From contig JBQLZQ010000049.1 in assembly GCA_052168355.1 (NCBI GenBank), positions 174,785 to 238,784 on the forward strand: a stretch of DNA of 64,000 nt. The letters are read 5' to 3'. Position 1 is the stretch's first letter; every line of letters starts with the position of its first letter. The notes beneath the pieces are model-generated. The model had not been told where the DNA came from, ran no database searches, and saw nothing but the letters and a program-made list of their open reading frames with translations. Made by a program: the position numbers and the translations under genes. Origin of the DNA: JBQLZQ01 sp052168355 (GTDB lineage: Bacteria; Pseudomonadota; Alphaproteobacteria; DSM-16000; Inquilinaceae). Positions 50,554 to 59,481 of the stretch are shown piece after piece.

Positions 50554-52284
50554 TCAAACCGGCACCCGTCCATAGCCGACCAGCGCGTCGAAATGGCCAT
50601 GGGCCGGGTCGGGGTCGGGGCCGATGGCGGGGGCCGGGCCGAAATGGCGGCCGACATAGCGGCGGGCGACCAGGGCCTTGCGCCCGTCGCCGGCGGCCAG
50701 ATCGGCGGTCGCCTGCTCCAGCAGCAGGGCGGCGCTCAGCGTATCGGCCATCAGGTCCATCAGGCGCCTGGCGTGGCGCGGCCCGTCTTCCGGGGCGGCG
50801 CGCAGATGATCGAGCGCGGCGCGGCAGCGGTCCAGCGCCGCGGCCGCAGCCTCTTGGGCGGCGGCCAGGCCGGCGGGAACGTCCGCCAGGATCGTCGCCA
50901 CCCGGTCGCAAAAGGCATCCGCTCCCGACTGGCCCAATGCTGCGCGCAGCAATTCCAGGGCCTGGATATTGGCGGGACCTTCCCACACTGCCAGCACCAG
51001 GGTGTCGCGATACAGCCGGGCCGTCGGCCAGTCCTCGGTATAGCCGTTGCCGCCGACCAGCTCGACCGCCTGGGCCGCCGCCTCGACCGCCCGCTGGGCC
51101 GTCCGGTGCTTGGCCAGCGCGGTGACGCTGCGCAGCCAAGGCCGTAGGGAGTCGTCGGTCAATGCACCGTCGAACAGGGAAGCCGCCTCGAAGGCGAGCG
51201 CGATGCCGGCCTCAAGCTCCGTCACCATATCCAGCAGCGTGTCTCGGACCATCGGAAACGCGCCGATCGGCTGGCCGAAGGCATGCCGGTGGCTGGCCCA
51301 GCAGATCGATTCCAGGAATGCGCGCCGGTGCACGCCGCAGGCGGCAACGGCGTTGTGGATGCGGCTGTATTCCAGCGCCTCCAGCATGGTCTTGAGCCCG
51401 TCGCCCTGGCCCGCCACTTCCAGCGCCCAGGCGCCGTCCAGGTCCGCTTCGCCGGTGGCCAGCCCGCGCGTGCCGATCTTGTCCTTGAGCCGCCGTACGT
51501 AGATCCGGTTGGCGGTGCCGTCGGGCAGGGCGCCCGGCACAAGATAGCAGCCCAGGCCCTTGCCGCCGGCCGGGGCGCCCTCGGGCCGCGCCGTGGCCAG
51601 GGCCAGGCCGGCGCCGGCATTGCTGGTGAACCATTTCAGGCCGGTCAGCCGCCACGCGGCGCCGTCGGCCCGCGCCATCGTGGTCGTGGCCCCGACATCG
51701 GACCCGCCATGCAGTTCGGTGGCCCACGTGCCGCCGCTCAGTGCCGCGCCGTCCATGCGCGTGAGTTCCGGCAGGTAGGCGTCGCGCACGGGCCGTGGCG
51801 CCAGCCGGTCCAGCACATGGGCGACGGCGCCGGTCATGGTCACCGGGCAGTGGATCGACACGTCGGCCTGGGACAGCAGGTACCCGAACGTGAACGACAG
51901 CAGATGCGGCGCGGTCGCCGGTTTGCCATCGGTGGCGAAGGCATGACCGATGACGCCGCGCCGATAGACCTCGGCATGGCAGGCGCTGTAGGCGGGATTG
52001 TGGACGACGCGCCCCAGCCGCGCCCCGTCGCGGTCGTGGGTCTCGAGGCGCGGCGGCGCATGCCTGTCGGTGTAGGCGGCCTGCGCGTCCAGCGGCCCAC
52101 CGACCCATCGGCCGAACTCGGCCAGGCGGGCGGCGTTATCTCCCATCATGCCGGGCGCCATGCGTGCCAGCAGGCGTTGCACGTCGCGATCCCAGCCGAA
52201 GGCGTCGAATCCCTCGGTTCGGGGCGGGTATGTCAGCGGTGCGTCATCGTTGTGGAGCCGCGACACGTGCTCCTCCCAGGCCAT
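50554..52284 (-). CDS. Acyl-CoA dehydrogenase, AidB-like
   Basis: 576 residues, longer than normal acyl-CoA dehydrogenases (~380) because of an extended C-terminal helical part, as in AidB. Flavin-site and family motifs: SGGTWATELHGGSDVGATTT, LTGLKWFTSNAGAGLALATARP, and AVELVGGNGYTEDWPTARLYRDTLVLAVWEGPANIQALELLRA. AidB binds DNA and is tied to alkylation protection in E. coli; others oxidise acyl-CoAs. The beta-helix protein gene lies 15 bp upstream in the same direction. Confidence 0.9.
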   Translation of the reverse strand: MAWEEHVSRLHNDDAPLTYPPRTEGFDAFGWDRDVQRLLARMAPGMMGDNAARLAEFGRWVGGPLDAQAAYTDRHAPPRLETHDRDGARLGRVVHNPAYSACHAEVYRRGVIGHAFATDGKPATAPHLLSFTFGYLLSQADVSIHCPVTMTGAVAHVLDRLAPRPVRDAYLPELTRMDGAALSGGTWATELHGGSDVGATTTMARADGAAWRLTGLKWFTSNAGAGLALATARPEGAPAGGKGLGCYLVPGALPDGTANRIYVRRLKDKIGTRGLATGEADLDGAWALEVAGQGDGLKTMLEALEYSRIHNAVAACGVHRRAFLESICWASHRHAFGQPIGAFPMVRDTLLDMVTELEAGIALAFEAASLFDGALTDDSLRPWLRSVTALAKHRTAQRAVEAAAQAVELVGGNGYTEDWPTARLYRDTLVLAVWEGPANIQALELLRAALGQSGADAFCDRVATILADVPAGLAAAQEAAAAALDRCRAALDHLRAAPEDGPRHARRLMDLMADTLSAALLLEQATADLAAGDGRKALVARRYVGRHFGPAPAIGPDPDPAHGHFDALVGYGRVPV

Positions 52285-52299
52285 GTTCTCAGAAGGACG

Positions 52300-53472
52300 T
52301 CACAGTCCCTCCACCGTGATCGAGGCGCCGGACTTGCCGCCCTTTGCCGGGATGTCCACCGCGCCGTCGATCACCGTGTCGACCACCCGGTGGGTGCGGC
52401 CGTCATGGATCAGCAGGGCGACGCCGTCGGCGCGCAGGACCGCACCCTCCATGTCCAGATGCAGGGCGTCGGCCTGTCTCCTGTCGTCCCGGACCTGACG
52501 CACCTGAACCGCGATCTCGCCCGGCGGCGCCTCGTAAACGCCGCCGCGCACCACGCAGGCGACGCCGTAGTCGAGGTTCAGGGCCTGACCGTCGCCGCCG
52601 CTTCCATTGCCTCTGGCGCTGCAATTCTCCAGGTGGATCCGCTGGCCAGGATCACGGCCCAAATTCCAGCCATGCTCGACATTGTCATGGGCGGTGCAAT
52701 CGATGGCCACCACTTCGCCCTCGCTCTTGCTGTCGAACCCGTCCTCTTCGTTGCCGTCCAGCCGGCAGCCGACCAGCAGGAACAGGCCGCCGGCCTCGTC
52801 GCCCTGTTGCGCCCCGTCCTCGACATTCTGGGTGCCGACGCAATCGACGACCAGGTTGTCGCGGGCGCCCCTGTTCTGGCTGAAACCGTGACCGACCTTC
52901 TCGCCGCCACCCGGGCGGCGGCCGTTGCGATAGCTTCTGGTTCCGGTCACCACGTTGCGGTAGGCGCCCCGCCCTTCGCAGAACCACCCATGCTGGTCGC
53001 TGTCGTGCAGGTCGCAGTCCACCACCCACCAGCCGGCGGCTTCGATAAGAACGGCGTTGCGGCCGCCCTCCACCTCAATGCCCTCGATCAGACCGATATC
53101 GGCGCCCGGCGGGACGTGGATGGCGCCGCCATCACGCGCGCGCGGCGTCCGAACCTTCGGTTTCGGCAGGGACGGATCGCCGACCGCGACATAGGCCATG
53201 TTGGGCTGGGCGGTAAAGCCATTGTAGATCTGGCCGCGCTCCAATCCGATGACACTTGCCGGTACCGGCTTCCGCTGCGAGAGCAGGGCGGCGATATCCG
53301 GGCGCCGTCTGACCGATCTATCGGAGGGCCAGACGCCCGGCGTCGTCACCGCCGCCCGCGCCTGCCGCAAGGGGGCCAGCATCGTTCCGGCCGCGAGGAT
53401 CGTCAGCAATTCGCGGCGCCCTACGGTCTGGGGAATACCATCGAAAAAACGACGTCCGATCGGTATCGCCAC
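52300..53472 (-). CDS. Tat-exported right-handed parallel beta-helix protein
   Basis: 390 residues starting at GTG 53472, AGGAGG upstream at a long distance. GRRELLTILAAGTMLAPL is a twin-arginine signal. Mature region is a pectate-lyase-like beta-helix: short repeats such as GIEVEGGRNAVLIEAAGWWVVDCDLHDSDQHG, NLVVDCVGTQNVEDGAQQGDEAGGLFLLVGCRLDGNEEDGFDSKSEGEVVAIDCTAHDNVEHG (in parts) with regular G/N turns. Possibly a periplasmic polysaccharide-active enzyme; no catalytic set is certain. Confidence 0.75.
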   Translation of the reverse strand: MAIPIGRRFFDGIPQTVGRRELLTILAAGTMLAPLRQARAAVTTPGVWPSDRSVRRRPDIAALLSQRKPVPASVIGLERGQIYNGFTAQPNMAYVAVGDPSLPKPKVRTPRARDGGAIHVPPGADIGLIEGIEVEGGRNAVLIEAAGWWVVDCDLHDSDQHGWFCEGRGAYRNVVTGTRSYRNGRRPGGGEKVGHGFSQNRGARDNLVVDCVGTQNVEDGAQQGDEAGGLFLLVGCRLDGNEEDGFDSKSEGEVVAIDCTAHDNVEHGWNLGRDPGQRIHLENCSARGNGSGGDGQALNLDYGVACVVRGGVYEAPPGEIAVQVRQVRDDRRQADALHLDMEGAVLRADGVALLIHDGRTHRVVDTVIDGAVDIPAKGGKSGASITVEGL

Positions 53473-53493
53473 CGCTTGCGTCCCGCCTCCTGA

Positions 53494-54075
53494 TCAGTCT
53501 TTTGGCGCTGTCGGCAACAGCGGCGCGGGCATCGAGGCGATCCCGGTCAGATCATCAAGCTCGGCGTAGGAATAGGAGACCCCGGGCAGCGTCAAACCGT
53601 CGAAGATGAGGGGCTTTTCCTCGCACGGCCGGCCGCCCAGGCGGCTGTAGAAGCGGCGTGCCGGCCCGTTGTCGCGCAGCACCCATACGATGGCCGGTTC
53701 CAGCGCCAGGCTTTGCAGCCGGGCCGCCATCATCGCCATCAGCCGTCTGCCGATCCCGCGACGTTGGTGGGCTTGAAGGACATAGACCTCGTAGAATTCG
53801 CCGATCCGACGATGGGCACCCATGCGGCTTGCACCGCAACTGCCGAAACCGACGATGCCTTGGCTGGGGCTTTCGGCCACGAACAGTCCGGATGCCCGGC
53901 CCAGCCGGTGCGCCGAATACTGGGCGATGCGACGGTTCGCGGACAGCCGCGCCAAAGCCGTCTGGGGAATGATGCCGCCATAAGTCTCACGCCAACTCGC
54001 GACGCTGATCTCGGCGATCCGGGCCGCATCCTCGGACCGCGCCGGTCGCACCGCGATGCGGTTGCTGACAGTCAT
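53494..54075 (-). CDS. GNAT family N-acetyltransferase
   Basis: 193 residues from ATG 54075. IAVRPARSEDAARIAEISVASWRETYGGIIP is a typical GNAT opening, and the acetyl-CoA motif A reads LYVLQ-type VYVLQAHQRRGIGRRLMAMMA (Q/RxxGxG/A). Motif B follows with WVLRDNGPARRFYSRLGG. Substrate unknown. Stands alone between the beta-helix operon and the divergent TetR gene. Confidence 0.9.
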   Translation of the reverse strand: MTVSNRIAVRPARSEDAARIAEISVASWRETYGGIIPQTALARLSANRRIAQYSAHRLGRASGLFVAESPSQGIVGFGSCGASRMGAHRRIGEFYEVYVLQAHQRRGIGRRLMAMMAARLQSLALEPAIVWVLRDNGPARRFYSRLGGRPCEEKPLIFDGLTLPGVSYSYAELDDLTGIASMPAPLLPTAPKD

Positions 54076-54202
54076 GATGTCTTCCCGTCGTTGGCCGCTC
54101 CCAACAAAGGAAGGATATCGCCGAAAGACGGTCGCCGTCCATCCACGTCCCACATTTTCTTTTCCATGCGGGGGTGCGAGGTCGGTCAGGCAGCTCCAGG
54201 TT

Positions 54203-54232
54203 TTGACTGGTCGATCAGTCAGTATTCATGAT
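54203..54232 (+). promoter_or_regulatory. Promoter and palindromic operator of the tetR gene
   Basis: TTGACT (54203-54208), 18-bp spacer, CATGAT (54227-54232). The spacer holds most of the palindrome TGACTG-GTCGAT-CAGTCA (54204-54221), a typical TetR-family operator. Binding by the regulator encoded 43 bp downstream would block its own promoter. Confidence 0.6.
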
Positions 54233-54274
54233 AGGATGGATTGACGGGTAGGTGAGATCGGCGGGCAGGCGGCA

Positions 54275-54985
54275 GTGGCAACGTCAACGTCAACGGCTGA
54301 AGCGGATACGGCAGTCCGGATCGATCGCAAGGAAGCGATCCTGGACGCGGCGGAAACGCTGTTTTCCGGCAGCGGCTTCGATGGCGTGCCGATGCGGGTC
54401 ATCGCGGGCCAGGCGGGCGTCACCCAGGCCCTGTTGCATTATCATTTCTCGGGCAAGGAGCAGCTTTTCGAAGCTGTGTTTGCGCGCCGGGCGACGGAAC
54501 TCAACGGGGAGAGGCTGCGCCGCCTGGCGGGCTACCGGCAGGGCGCACGACGCCCGTCGATCACGGTCGAGCAGATCGTGGAGGCGTTCTTCAGGCCGAT
54601 CCTGGAGCTGGGGCGCGATCCAAGTCGCGGCGGCGTCCAGTTCAGCCGGCTGATGGCCATGGTCGCCAACGGCGCCGACCCCCGGTCCCGGCGGCTGGTC
54701 CATACCTACTTCGACGACATGGCTCGAGCCTTCATCGACGCCCTGCGCCAGGCGCTCCCCGGAGTCGGGCTGCGCGAGGTGACCTGGGGGTATCACTTCA
54801 TGATCGGGACGGGGATCATGACGATGGCTCGTACCGGCCGCATCGACGAGCTTTCCGGCGGTCTGTGCCGGTCGGATGACGTTGAGGACATCTTGACCCG
54901 GATGATCCCGTTCATTTCGGCTGGCCTGCGCGGCCTGCCCAAAGAAACGAAGCCGCCATCACGACGCCGGAAGGTGGGAGCCTGA
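54275..54985 (+). CDS. TetR family transcriptional regulator
   Basis: 236 residues from GTG 54275. The N-terminal HTH is RKEAILDAAETLFSGSGFDGVPMRVIAGQAGVTQALLHYHFSGKEQLFEAVF (in parts); the C-terminal ligand domain includes PILELGRDPSRGGVQFSRLMAMVANGADPRS, as in the CmeR/YcdC-like group. It is 59 bp upstream of the TRAP binding-protein gene in the same direction and most likely represses the following catabolic operon until the substrate or its derivative binds. Confidence 0.9.
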   Translation: MATSTSTAEADTAVRIDRKEAILDAAETLFSGSGFDGVPMRVIAGQAGVTQALLHYHFSGKEQLFEAVFARRATELNGERLRRLAGYRQGARRPSITVEQIVEAFFRPILELGRDPSRGGVQFSRLMAMVANGADPRSRRLVHTYFDDMARAFIDALRQALPGVGLREVTWGYHFMIGTGIMTMARTGRIDELSGGLCRSDDVEDILTRMIPFISAGLRGLPKETKPPSRRRKVGA

Positions 54986-55044
54986 CCGGCCGCCGGTACC
55001 CGAACAACCCAAAACAAAGAACCAGAAACGAGGGAGGACACGTC

Positions 55045-56133
55045 ATGTTGAGCAGTTTGGTGAGAGAGGAATCATCACGGGTGGGCATCGCCGGCGCCTT
55101 GGTCGCGGCCGCGGTAACGGTCGTGGCCCCGGCGCGTGCGGAGACGATCGATGCGACCGTGGTCAACGGCCATCCCGCCATCTTTCTTTGGGTCAAGCAC
55201 CTGACCGAGACCTTCATCCCGACAGTGGACGCGGCCCTGGCAGGGACGGCGTACGATGTGAACTGGACGGAATCCTACGGTGGTACCCTGGCCAAGGTCG
55301 GTGGCGAGCTGGAGGCGCTAGAAGCGGGTCTGGCCGAAGTCGGCGTGGTTCCCACGGTGTTCGAGCCGTCGAACCTGCCGTTGCACAATGTAAGCTATAT
55401 CGCGCCCTTCGGATCGACCGATCCGGCGCTGGTCTTGAGCGTGCTCAACGACCTGCACGCCCAGCAGCCGGGTCTGGTCGAGTCGCTTGAGACCTACGAT
55501 CTGGAATATCTCGGCGGCGGCTTTGCGCTCGACAATTATCTGCTGATGACGACCTTTCCGGTCGCCACGCTCGATGATTTGGCCGGGCGCAAGATCGGCG
55601 CCCCCGGGCCCGCGGTGAACTGGCTGGAGGGCACCGGCGCGGTCGGCGTCTCGGGCAATCTCACCACCTACTACAACGACATCCAGACCGGCGTGTTCGA
55701 AGGCGTGATCGTGTTCCCCACGGCGGCGGCGCCGGCCAAACTGGCGGAGGTCGCGCCCTACGTCACGTTGACCGATTTCGGCGCTCAATACGCCGGCGTG
55801 CTGGTGGCCAACAAACCGTGGTTCGACAGGCAGCCGGCGCCGGTACAGCAGGCCCTGCGCGATGGCGCCGCCGCCTATACCGAGGCCTATCAGACCGAAC
55901 TGGTGGCCCGTGTCGACTCGGCGCTCCAGACCATGGTCGACGCCGGTGCCACGGTGGCGCCGCTTCCGGCCGCCGAGAAGACCCGCTGGGCGGCCGCGCT
56001 GCCCAACGTGCCGCGGCAATGGGCGACCGACCTGGACGGCCAGGGCCAACCCGGCAGCGATGTTCTGTCCACCTATATGCAGGCGCTGCGCGATGCCGGT
56101 ACGGCGCTGCCGCGGGACTGGGACCGGGAATAG
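55045..56133 (+). CDS. TRAP transporter substrate-binding protein (DctP family)
   Basis: 362 residues; ATG 55045 with GGAGG nine bases upstream. A Sec signal is followed by WVKHLTETFIPTVDAAL, ELEALEAGLAEVGVVPTVFEPSNLPLHNVSYIAPFG, LDDLAGRKIGAPGPAVNWLEGTGAVGV and YNDIQTGVFEGVIVFPTAAA, the DctP layout with the conserved substrate-contact region. It binds an organic acid in the periplasm. First structural gene of the catabolic operon. Confidence 0.92.
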   Translation: MLSSLVREESSRVGIAGALVAAAVTVVAPARAETIDATVVNGHPAIFLWVKHLTETFIPTVDAALAGTAYDVNWTESYGGTLAKVGGELEALEAGLAEVGVVPTVFEPSNLPLHNVSYIAPFGSTDPALVLSVLNDLHAQQPGLVESLETYDLEYLGGGFALDNYLLMTTFPVATLDDLAGRKIGAPGPAVNWLEGTGAVGVSGNLTTYYNDIQTGVFEGVIVFPTAAAPAKLAEVAPYVTLTDFGAQYAGVLVANKPWFDRQPAPVQQALRDGAAAYTEAYQTELVARVDSALQTMVDAGATVAPLPAAEKTRWAAALPNVPRQWATDLDGQGQPGSDVLSTYMQALRDAGTALPRDWDRE

Positions 56134-56145
56134 GGGTTGGTCCCG

Positions 56146-56718
56146 GTGAGCGGATCCGCAGGGCGGAACGACGACGGCGGCCCGCCACCGGGCCGCCGTC
56201 CCCTCGGCGCGGTCATCGGCGTCGTCGATCGGGTGACATCCGTGATGAACGCCGCGGGCACCGTGTGGATCCTGGCGCTGATGCTGCTGATCAATGCCGA
56301 TGTGATCGGCCGTGGGGTCCTTGGCCGGCCGATCAACGGCGTTCCGGAAATGGTGTCGCTGTCGATCGTCGGGATCGTTTTTCTCCAGCTCGCCAACACC
56401 CTGCGGGTCGGCCGTCTGACCCGGTCCGAAACGATGCTGACGGCGATCGCCCGCCGTTGGCCGCGGATCGCGGCGGTCATGGATGCCCTGTTCAATCTTA
56501 TCGGCGCCGCTGTCATGGCCGTGATGGTCCATGCGGCCTTTCCGATCTTTCTGCGGGCGTGGCAGCGCGGGGAATTCGTCGGCGCGGTCGGCAACTTCAC
56601 CGCGCCGGTCTGGCCGATCGACCTCATCCTTCTGGTCGGAGCGGCGGCGCTGGGCGTTACCTTTCTGCTCAATGCCGCGATCGCCGCCGCGGCAGCGGGC
56701 CGGGCGGGGCGGCGATGA
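56146..56718 (+). CDS. TRAP transporter small permease (DctQ family)
   Basis: 190 residues from GTG 56146 (AGGGG nine bases upstream; a TTG at 56137 is possible). Four membrane helices; ALMLLINADVIGRGVLGRPINGVPEMVSLSIVGIVFLQLANTLRVGRLTRSE (in parts) is the DctQ signature. The stop overlaps the large permease start as ATGA. Confidence 0.9.
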   Translation: MSGSAGRNDDGGPPPGRRPLGAVIGVVDRVTSVMNAAGTVWILALMLLINADVIGRGVLGRPINGVPEMVSLSIVGIVFLQLANTLRVGRLTRSETMLTAIARRWPRIAAVMDALFNLIGAAVMAVMVHAAFPIFLRAWQRGEFVGAVGNFTAPVWPIDLILLVGAAALGVTFLLNAAIAAAAAGRAGRR

Positions 56719-58016
56719 CCGGGCTGGAAATCGGCGTGGCGGCGCTGGTCGCCATGGTGGCGCTGATCTATGCCGGTCTGCACGTGCCCATCGCGCTGGC
56801 CGTCACGTCGTTCGTCGGCGTCTGGGTGATGAAGGACTCGCCGATCCTGGCCAGCCGGCTTCTGGCCCTGGCGACCACCGAAAGCATTTCCAGCTACGTC
56901 TTCGGCGTCGTTCCGCTGTTCGTTCTGATGGGACTGGTGGTCAGCGTCGGCCAGATCGGCCGGGACACATTCGACGTGGCCAACCGGCTGGTAGGCGGGA
57001 TACGCGGCGGCTTGGGCGTGGCGACGGTGGCCGCCAACGCCGTCTTCGCCGCCATCACGGGCATATCGATTGCGTCCGCGGCGGTCTTCACCCGCGTTGC
57101 CGTGCCCGAAATGATCCGCCAGGGACACCGCCCGCGCTTCGCCGTCGGAGTGGTGGCCGGCTCCTCTGTCCTGGGCATGCTGATCCCGCCCAGCCTGCTG
57201 CTGATCCTCTATGCCGTGCTGTCCGAACAGTCCGTGGGGGCGCTGTTCCTGGCCGGCGTGTTGCCCGGCCTGGTCATGGCCGCCGCCTTCGCCCTGGCCA
57301 TCGTCGTCATGGCCCATCTGGCCCCCGGTTTCGTCGGCCATGCGCGGCGCTTGGCGGATCCCATGCCGCTCTCCCGGATGCTCGCCCTGATCCTGCCCAT
57401 CGCCGCCCTGGTGGCGCTGGTCCTGGGCGGCATTTACGGCGGTCTGTTCACGCCGACGGAGGCGGGAGCGGTCGGTGCCCTGGGCGCCATCGTGCTGGCC
57501 GCCGCTCGGCGGCGCCTGCCCTGGCGGGCGCTGTGGCAGGTGACCATCGAGACCGGCCACATCACGGCGTCGATCTGCTTTCTGATCATCGCCGCCACCA
57601 TGTACGGGCGCATGCTGGCCATGAGCGGCCTGCCCGACGTCCTGGGCGATTGGATCGCCGGTTCGGGGATCGGGCTCTACGGCTTTCTCGCGCTCTATGT
57701 GGCCATCGTCATCGCCATGGGGACGATCCTGGACAGCTCGTCGATCATGCTCATCGTCCTGCCGCTGGTTCTGCCGGTGGCGATGGGGCTGGGCATCGAT
57801 CTCATTTGGTTTGGCATCGTCACCGTGATCGCGGTGGAGATCGGGCTGCTGACGCCGCCGCTGGGCCTGTCGGTCTACGTCATCAAGGGCACGCTGGACG
57901 ATCCCTCGATTTCCCTCAACGACATCTTCGCCGGGGCTTTTCCCTTCGCCGTGATCATGCTTCTGGTTCTGATCCTGGTGATCGCCGTACCCGGCTTGAG
58001 CACCGCGCTGCTGTGA
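56715..58016 (+). CDS. TRAP transporter large permease (DctM family)
   Basis: 433 residues, about 12 membrane helices. Motifs: YAGLHVPIALAVTSFVGVWVM, VFAAITGISIASAAVFTRVAVPEMIRQGH, GVVAGSSVLGMLIPPSLLLILYAVLSEQSVGALFLAGVLPG and GLFTPTEAGAVGALGA. It is the sodium-driven channel of the transporter. Translationally coupled to DctQ. Confidence 0.95.
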   Translation: MTGLEIGVAALVAMVALIYAGLHVPIALAVTSFVGVWVMKDSPILASRLLALATTESISSYVFGVVPLFVLMGLVVSVGQIGRDTFDVANRLVGGIRGGLGVATVAANAVFAAITGISIASAAVFTRVAVPEMIRQGHRPRFAVGVVAGSSVLGMLIPPSLLLILYAVLSEQSVGALFLAGVLPGLVMAAAFALAIVVMAHLAPGFVGHARRLADPMPLSRMLALILPIAALVALVLGGIYGGLFTPTEAGAVGALGAIVLAAARRRLPWRALWQVTIETGHITASICFLIIAATMYGRMLAMSGLPDVLGDWIAGSGIGLYGFLALYVAIVIAMGTILDSSSIMLIVLPLVLPVAMGLGIDLIWFGIVTVIAVEIGLLTPPLGLSVYVIKGTLDDPSISLNDIFAGAFPFAVIMLLVLILVIAVPGLSTALL

Positions 58017-58056
58017 TCGGACGCGCCCTCAATCGACCACCGTCAAGGATAGGCCC

Positions 58057-58668
58057 ATGCCCCGAATCGCGCCGCTCGACCGTTCCGACCTTGCCGAAGC
58101 CGAACCGCTGCTCGCGCATTTCGAAGCGGTCATGGGTTTCGTTCCGAACAGCCTGCTGACCATGGGGCGATGGCCGGCGCTGTTGAACGCGGCGTGCGAG
58201 TTGGCGCGGACGGTGTTCGGGCCGCCGGGCGGCCGGCTCGACCAGACGAAGTTCCTGGTGGCCCATGTGGTCAGCCGGGTTGCGGGGTGTCGGTATTGTT
58301 CCGCCCATGCGGCGGCGACGGGGGCGGAACGGGGGGTGCCGGCGGCCAAGATCGAGGCCGCGTTCGCCTTCGAGACCAGCCCGCTGTTCGACGAAGCGGA
58401 ACGGGCGGCGCTGCGCCTGGCGGTGGCGGCGGCGCAGACGCCCAACCTTGTGACCGATGACGACTTCGCCGAACTCAAGCGCCACTACACCGACGAGGAG
58501 ATCCTGGAACTGGTGGCCATGATCGCCCTCTACGGCTTTCTCAACCGTTGGAACGACACCCTGGCGACCGAACTGGAGCCCGTGCCCGCCGCCTTCGGGC
58601 ACCGGCACCTCGGCCCTGGCGGCTGGACGCCCGGCAAGCACATGGCGGGAAGGGACCGGACGTCATGA
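58057..58668 (+). CDS. Carboxymuconolactone decarboxylase/AhpD-like protein
   Basis: 203 residues. FVPNSLLTMGRWPALLNAACELARTVF and VAHVVSRVAGCRYCSAHAAATGAERGV contain the CxxC-type redox pair of the AhpD-like CMD fold with its conserved downstream His. It may act as a peroxidase-like reductase or decarboxylate/isomerise a ring product. Its TGA overlaps the ATG of the cyclase-family gene. Confidence 0.87.
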   Translation: MPRIAPLDRSDLAEAEPLLAHFEAVMGFVPNSLLTMGRWPALLNAACELARTVFGPPGGRLDQTKFLVAHVVSRVAGCRYCSAHAAATGAERGVPAAKIEAAFAFETSPLFDEAERAALRLAVAAAQTPNLVTDDDFAELKRHYTDEEILELVAMIALYGFLNRWNDTLATELEPVPAAFGHRHLGPGGWTPGKHMAGRDRTS

Positions 58669-59471
58669 GGCTGATCGACCTGTCGGTGCCGCTGGAGAAC
58701 GGGGAGCACGCCGATCCCCCAGGTTATGCGCCCCATATCGACTACCTGAACCACCGCCAGACCGCCGACGAGATGCTGAAATTCTTCCCCGGCGTCGCCC
58801 GCGACGAATTGCCCGGTGGCGAGGGCTGGGCCATCGAATGGATGCGGCTGACCACCCATAACGGAACCCATCTCGACGCGCCGTATCATTTCCATTCGAC
58901 CATGGACGGGGGCCGCCGGGCGATTACCATCGACGAGGTGCCGCTGGACTGGTGCTTCCGTCCCGGCGTCAAGCTGGATTTCCGCCACATGGAGGACGGC
59001 TATGTGGTGACCGAAGGCGACGTGGCGTCGGAACTGGCGCGCATCGGTCATGATCTGAAGCCGTTGGATATCGTCGTAGTCAACACGTCCGCCGCGTCAC
59101 AATATGGCGGGCCCGGCTATGTGCCGTCGGGCTGTGGCATGGGACGGGCGGCAACCCTCTATCTTTTGGAGCGCGGCGTGCGGGTGACCGGCACGGATGC
59201 CTGGAGCTGGGATGCGCCGTTTGTTCACACCCAGCGCAAGGTGGCGGAAACGGGCGACGCCGGGCTGATCTGGGAGGGCCATCGGGCGGGCATGGACATC
59301 GGCTACTGCCATCTGGAAAAGCTCCACAATCTCGAAACGCTGCCGGCTTACGGGTTTCGCATCGCGTGCTTCCCGGTCAAGATCCGCGGCGCCTCGGCCG
59401 GGTGGACCCGCGCCGTCGCCATCCTGGATGGGACGGCCGTTGCGGACGACGCCGGCCGACCCGAAACTTAA
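58665..59471 (+). CDS. Cyclase family metal-dependent hydrolase (kynurenine formamidase-like)
   Basis: 268 residues. The metal motif HxGTHxDxPxHF appears as HNGTHLDAPYHFH; DIVVVNTSAASQYGGPGYVPSGCGMGRAATLYLLERGVRVTGTDAWSWD (in parts) is the second family block. Members hydrolyse formamides, lactones or cyclic esters. Starts inside the CMD-like gene's stop (ATGA) and precedes the BKACE gene by 10 bp. Confidence 0.9.
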   Translation: MRLIDLSVPLENGEHADPPGYAPHIDYLNHRQTADEMLKFFPGVARDELPGGEGWAIEWMRLTTHNGTHLDAPYHFHSTMDGGRRAITIDEVPLDWCFRPGVKLDFRHMEDGYVVTEGDVASELARIGHDLKPLDIVVVNTSAASQYGGPGYVPSGCGMGRAATLYLLERGVRVTGTDAWSWDAPFVHTQRKVAETGDAGLIWEGHRAGMDIGYCHLEKLHNLETLPAYGFRIACFPVKIRGASAGWTRAVAILDGTAVADDAGRPET

Positions 59472-59481
59472 GGACGAGGAC

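Noticed and set aside
55818..58016. A 732-codon plus-strand frame ending with the TRAP large permease
   Set aside because: The first ~300 codons run out of frame through the DctP and DctQ genes and look like shadow sequence; the ATGA overlap at 56715 and the DctM N-terminus set the real start.
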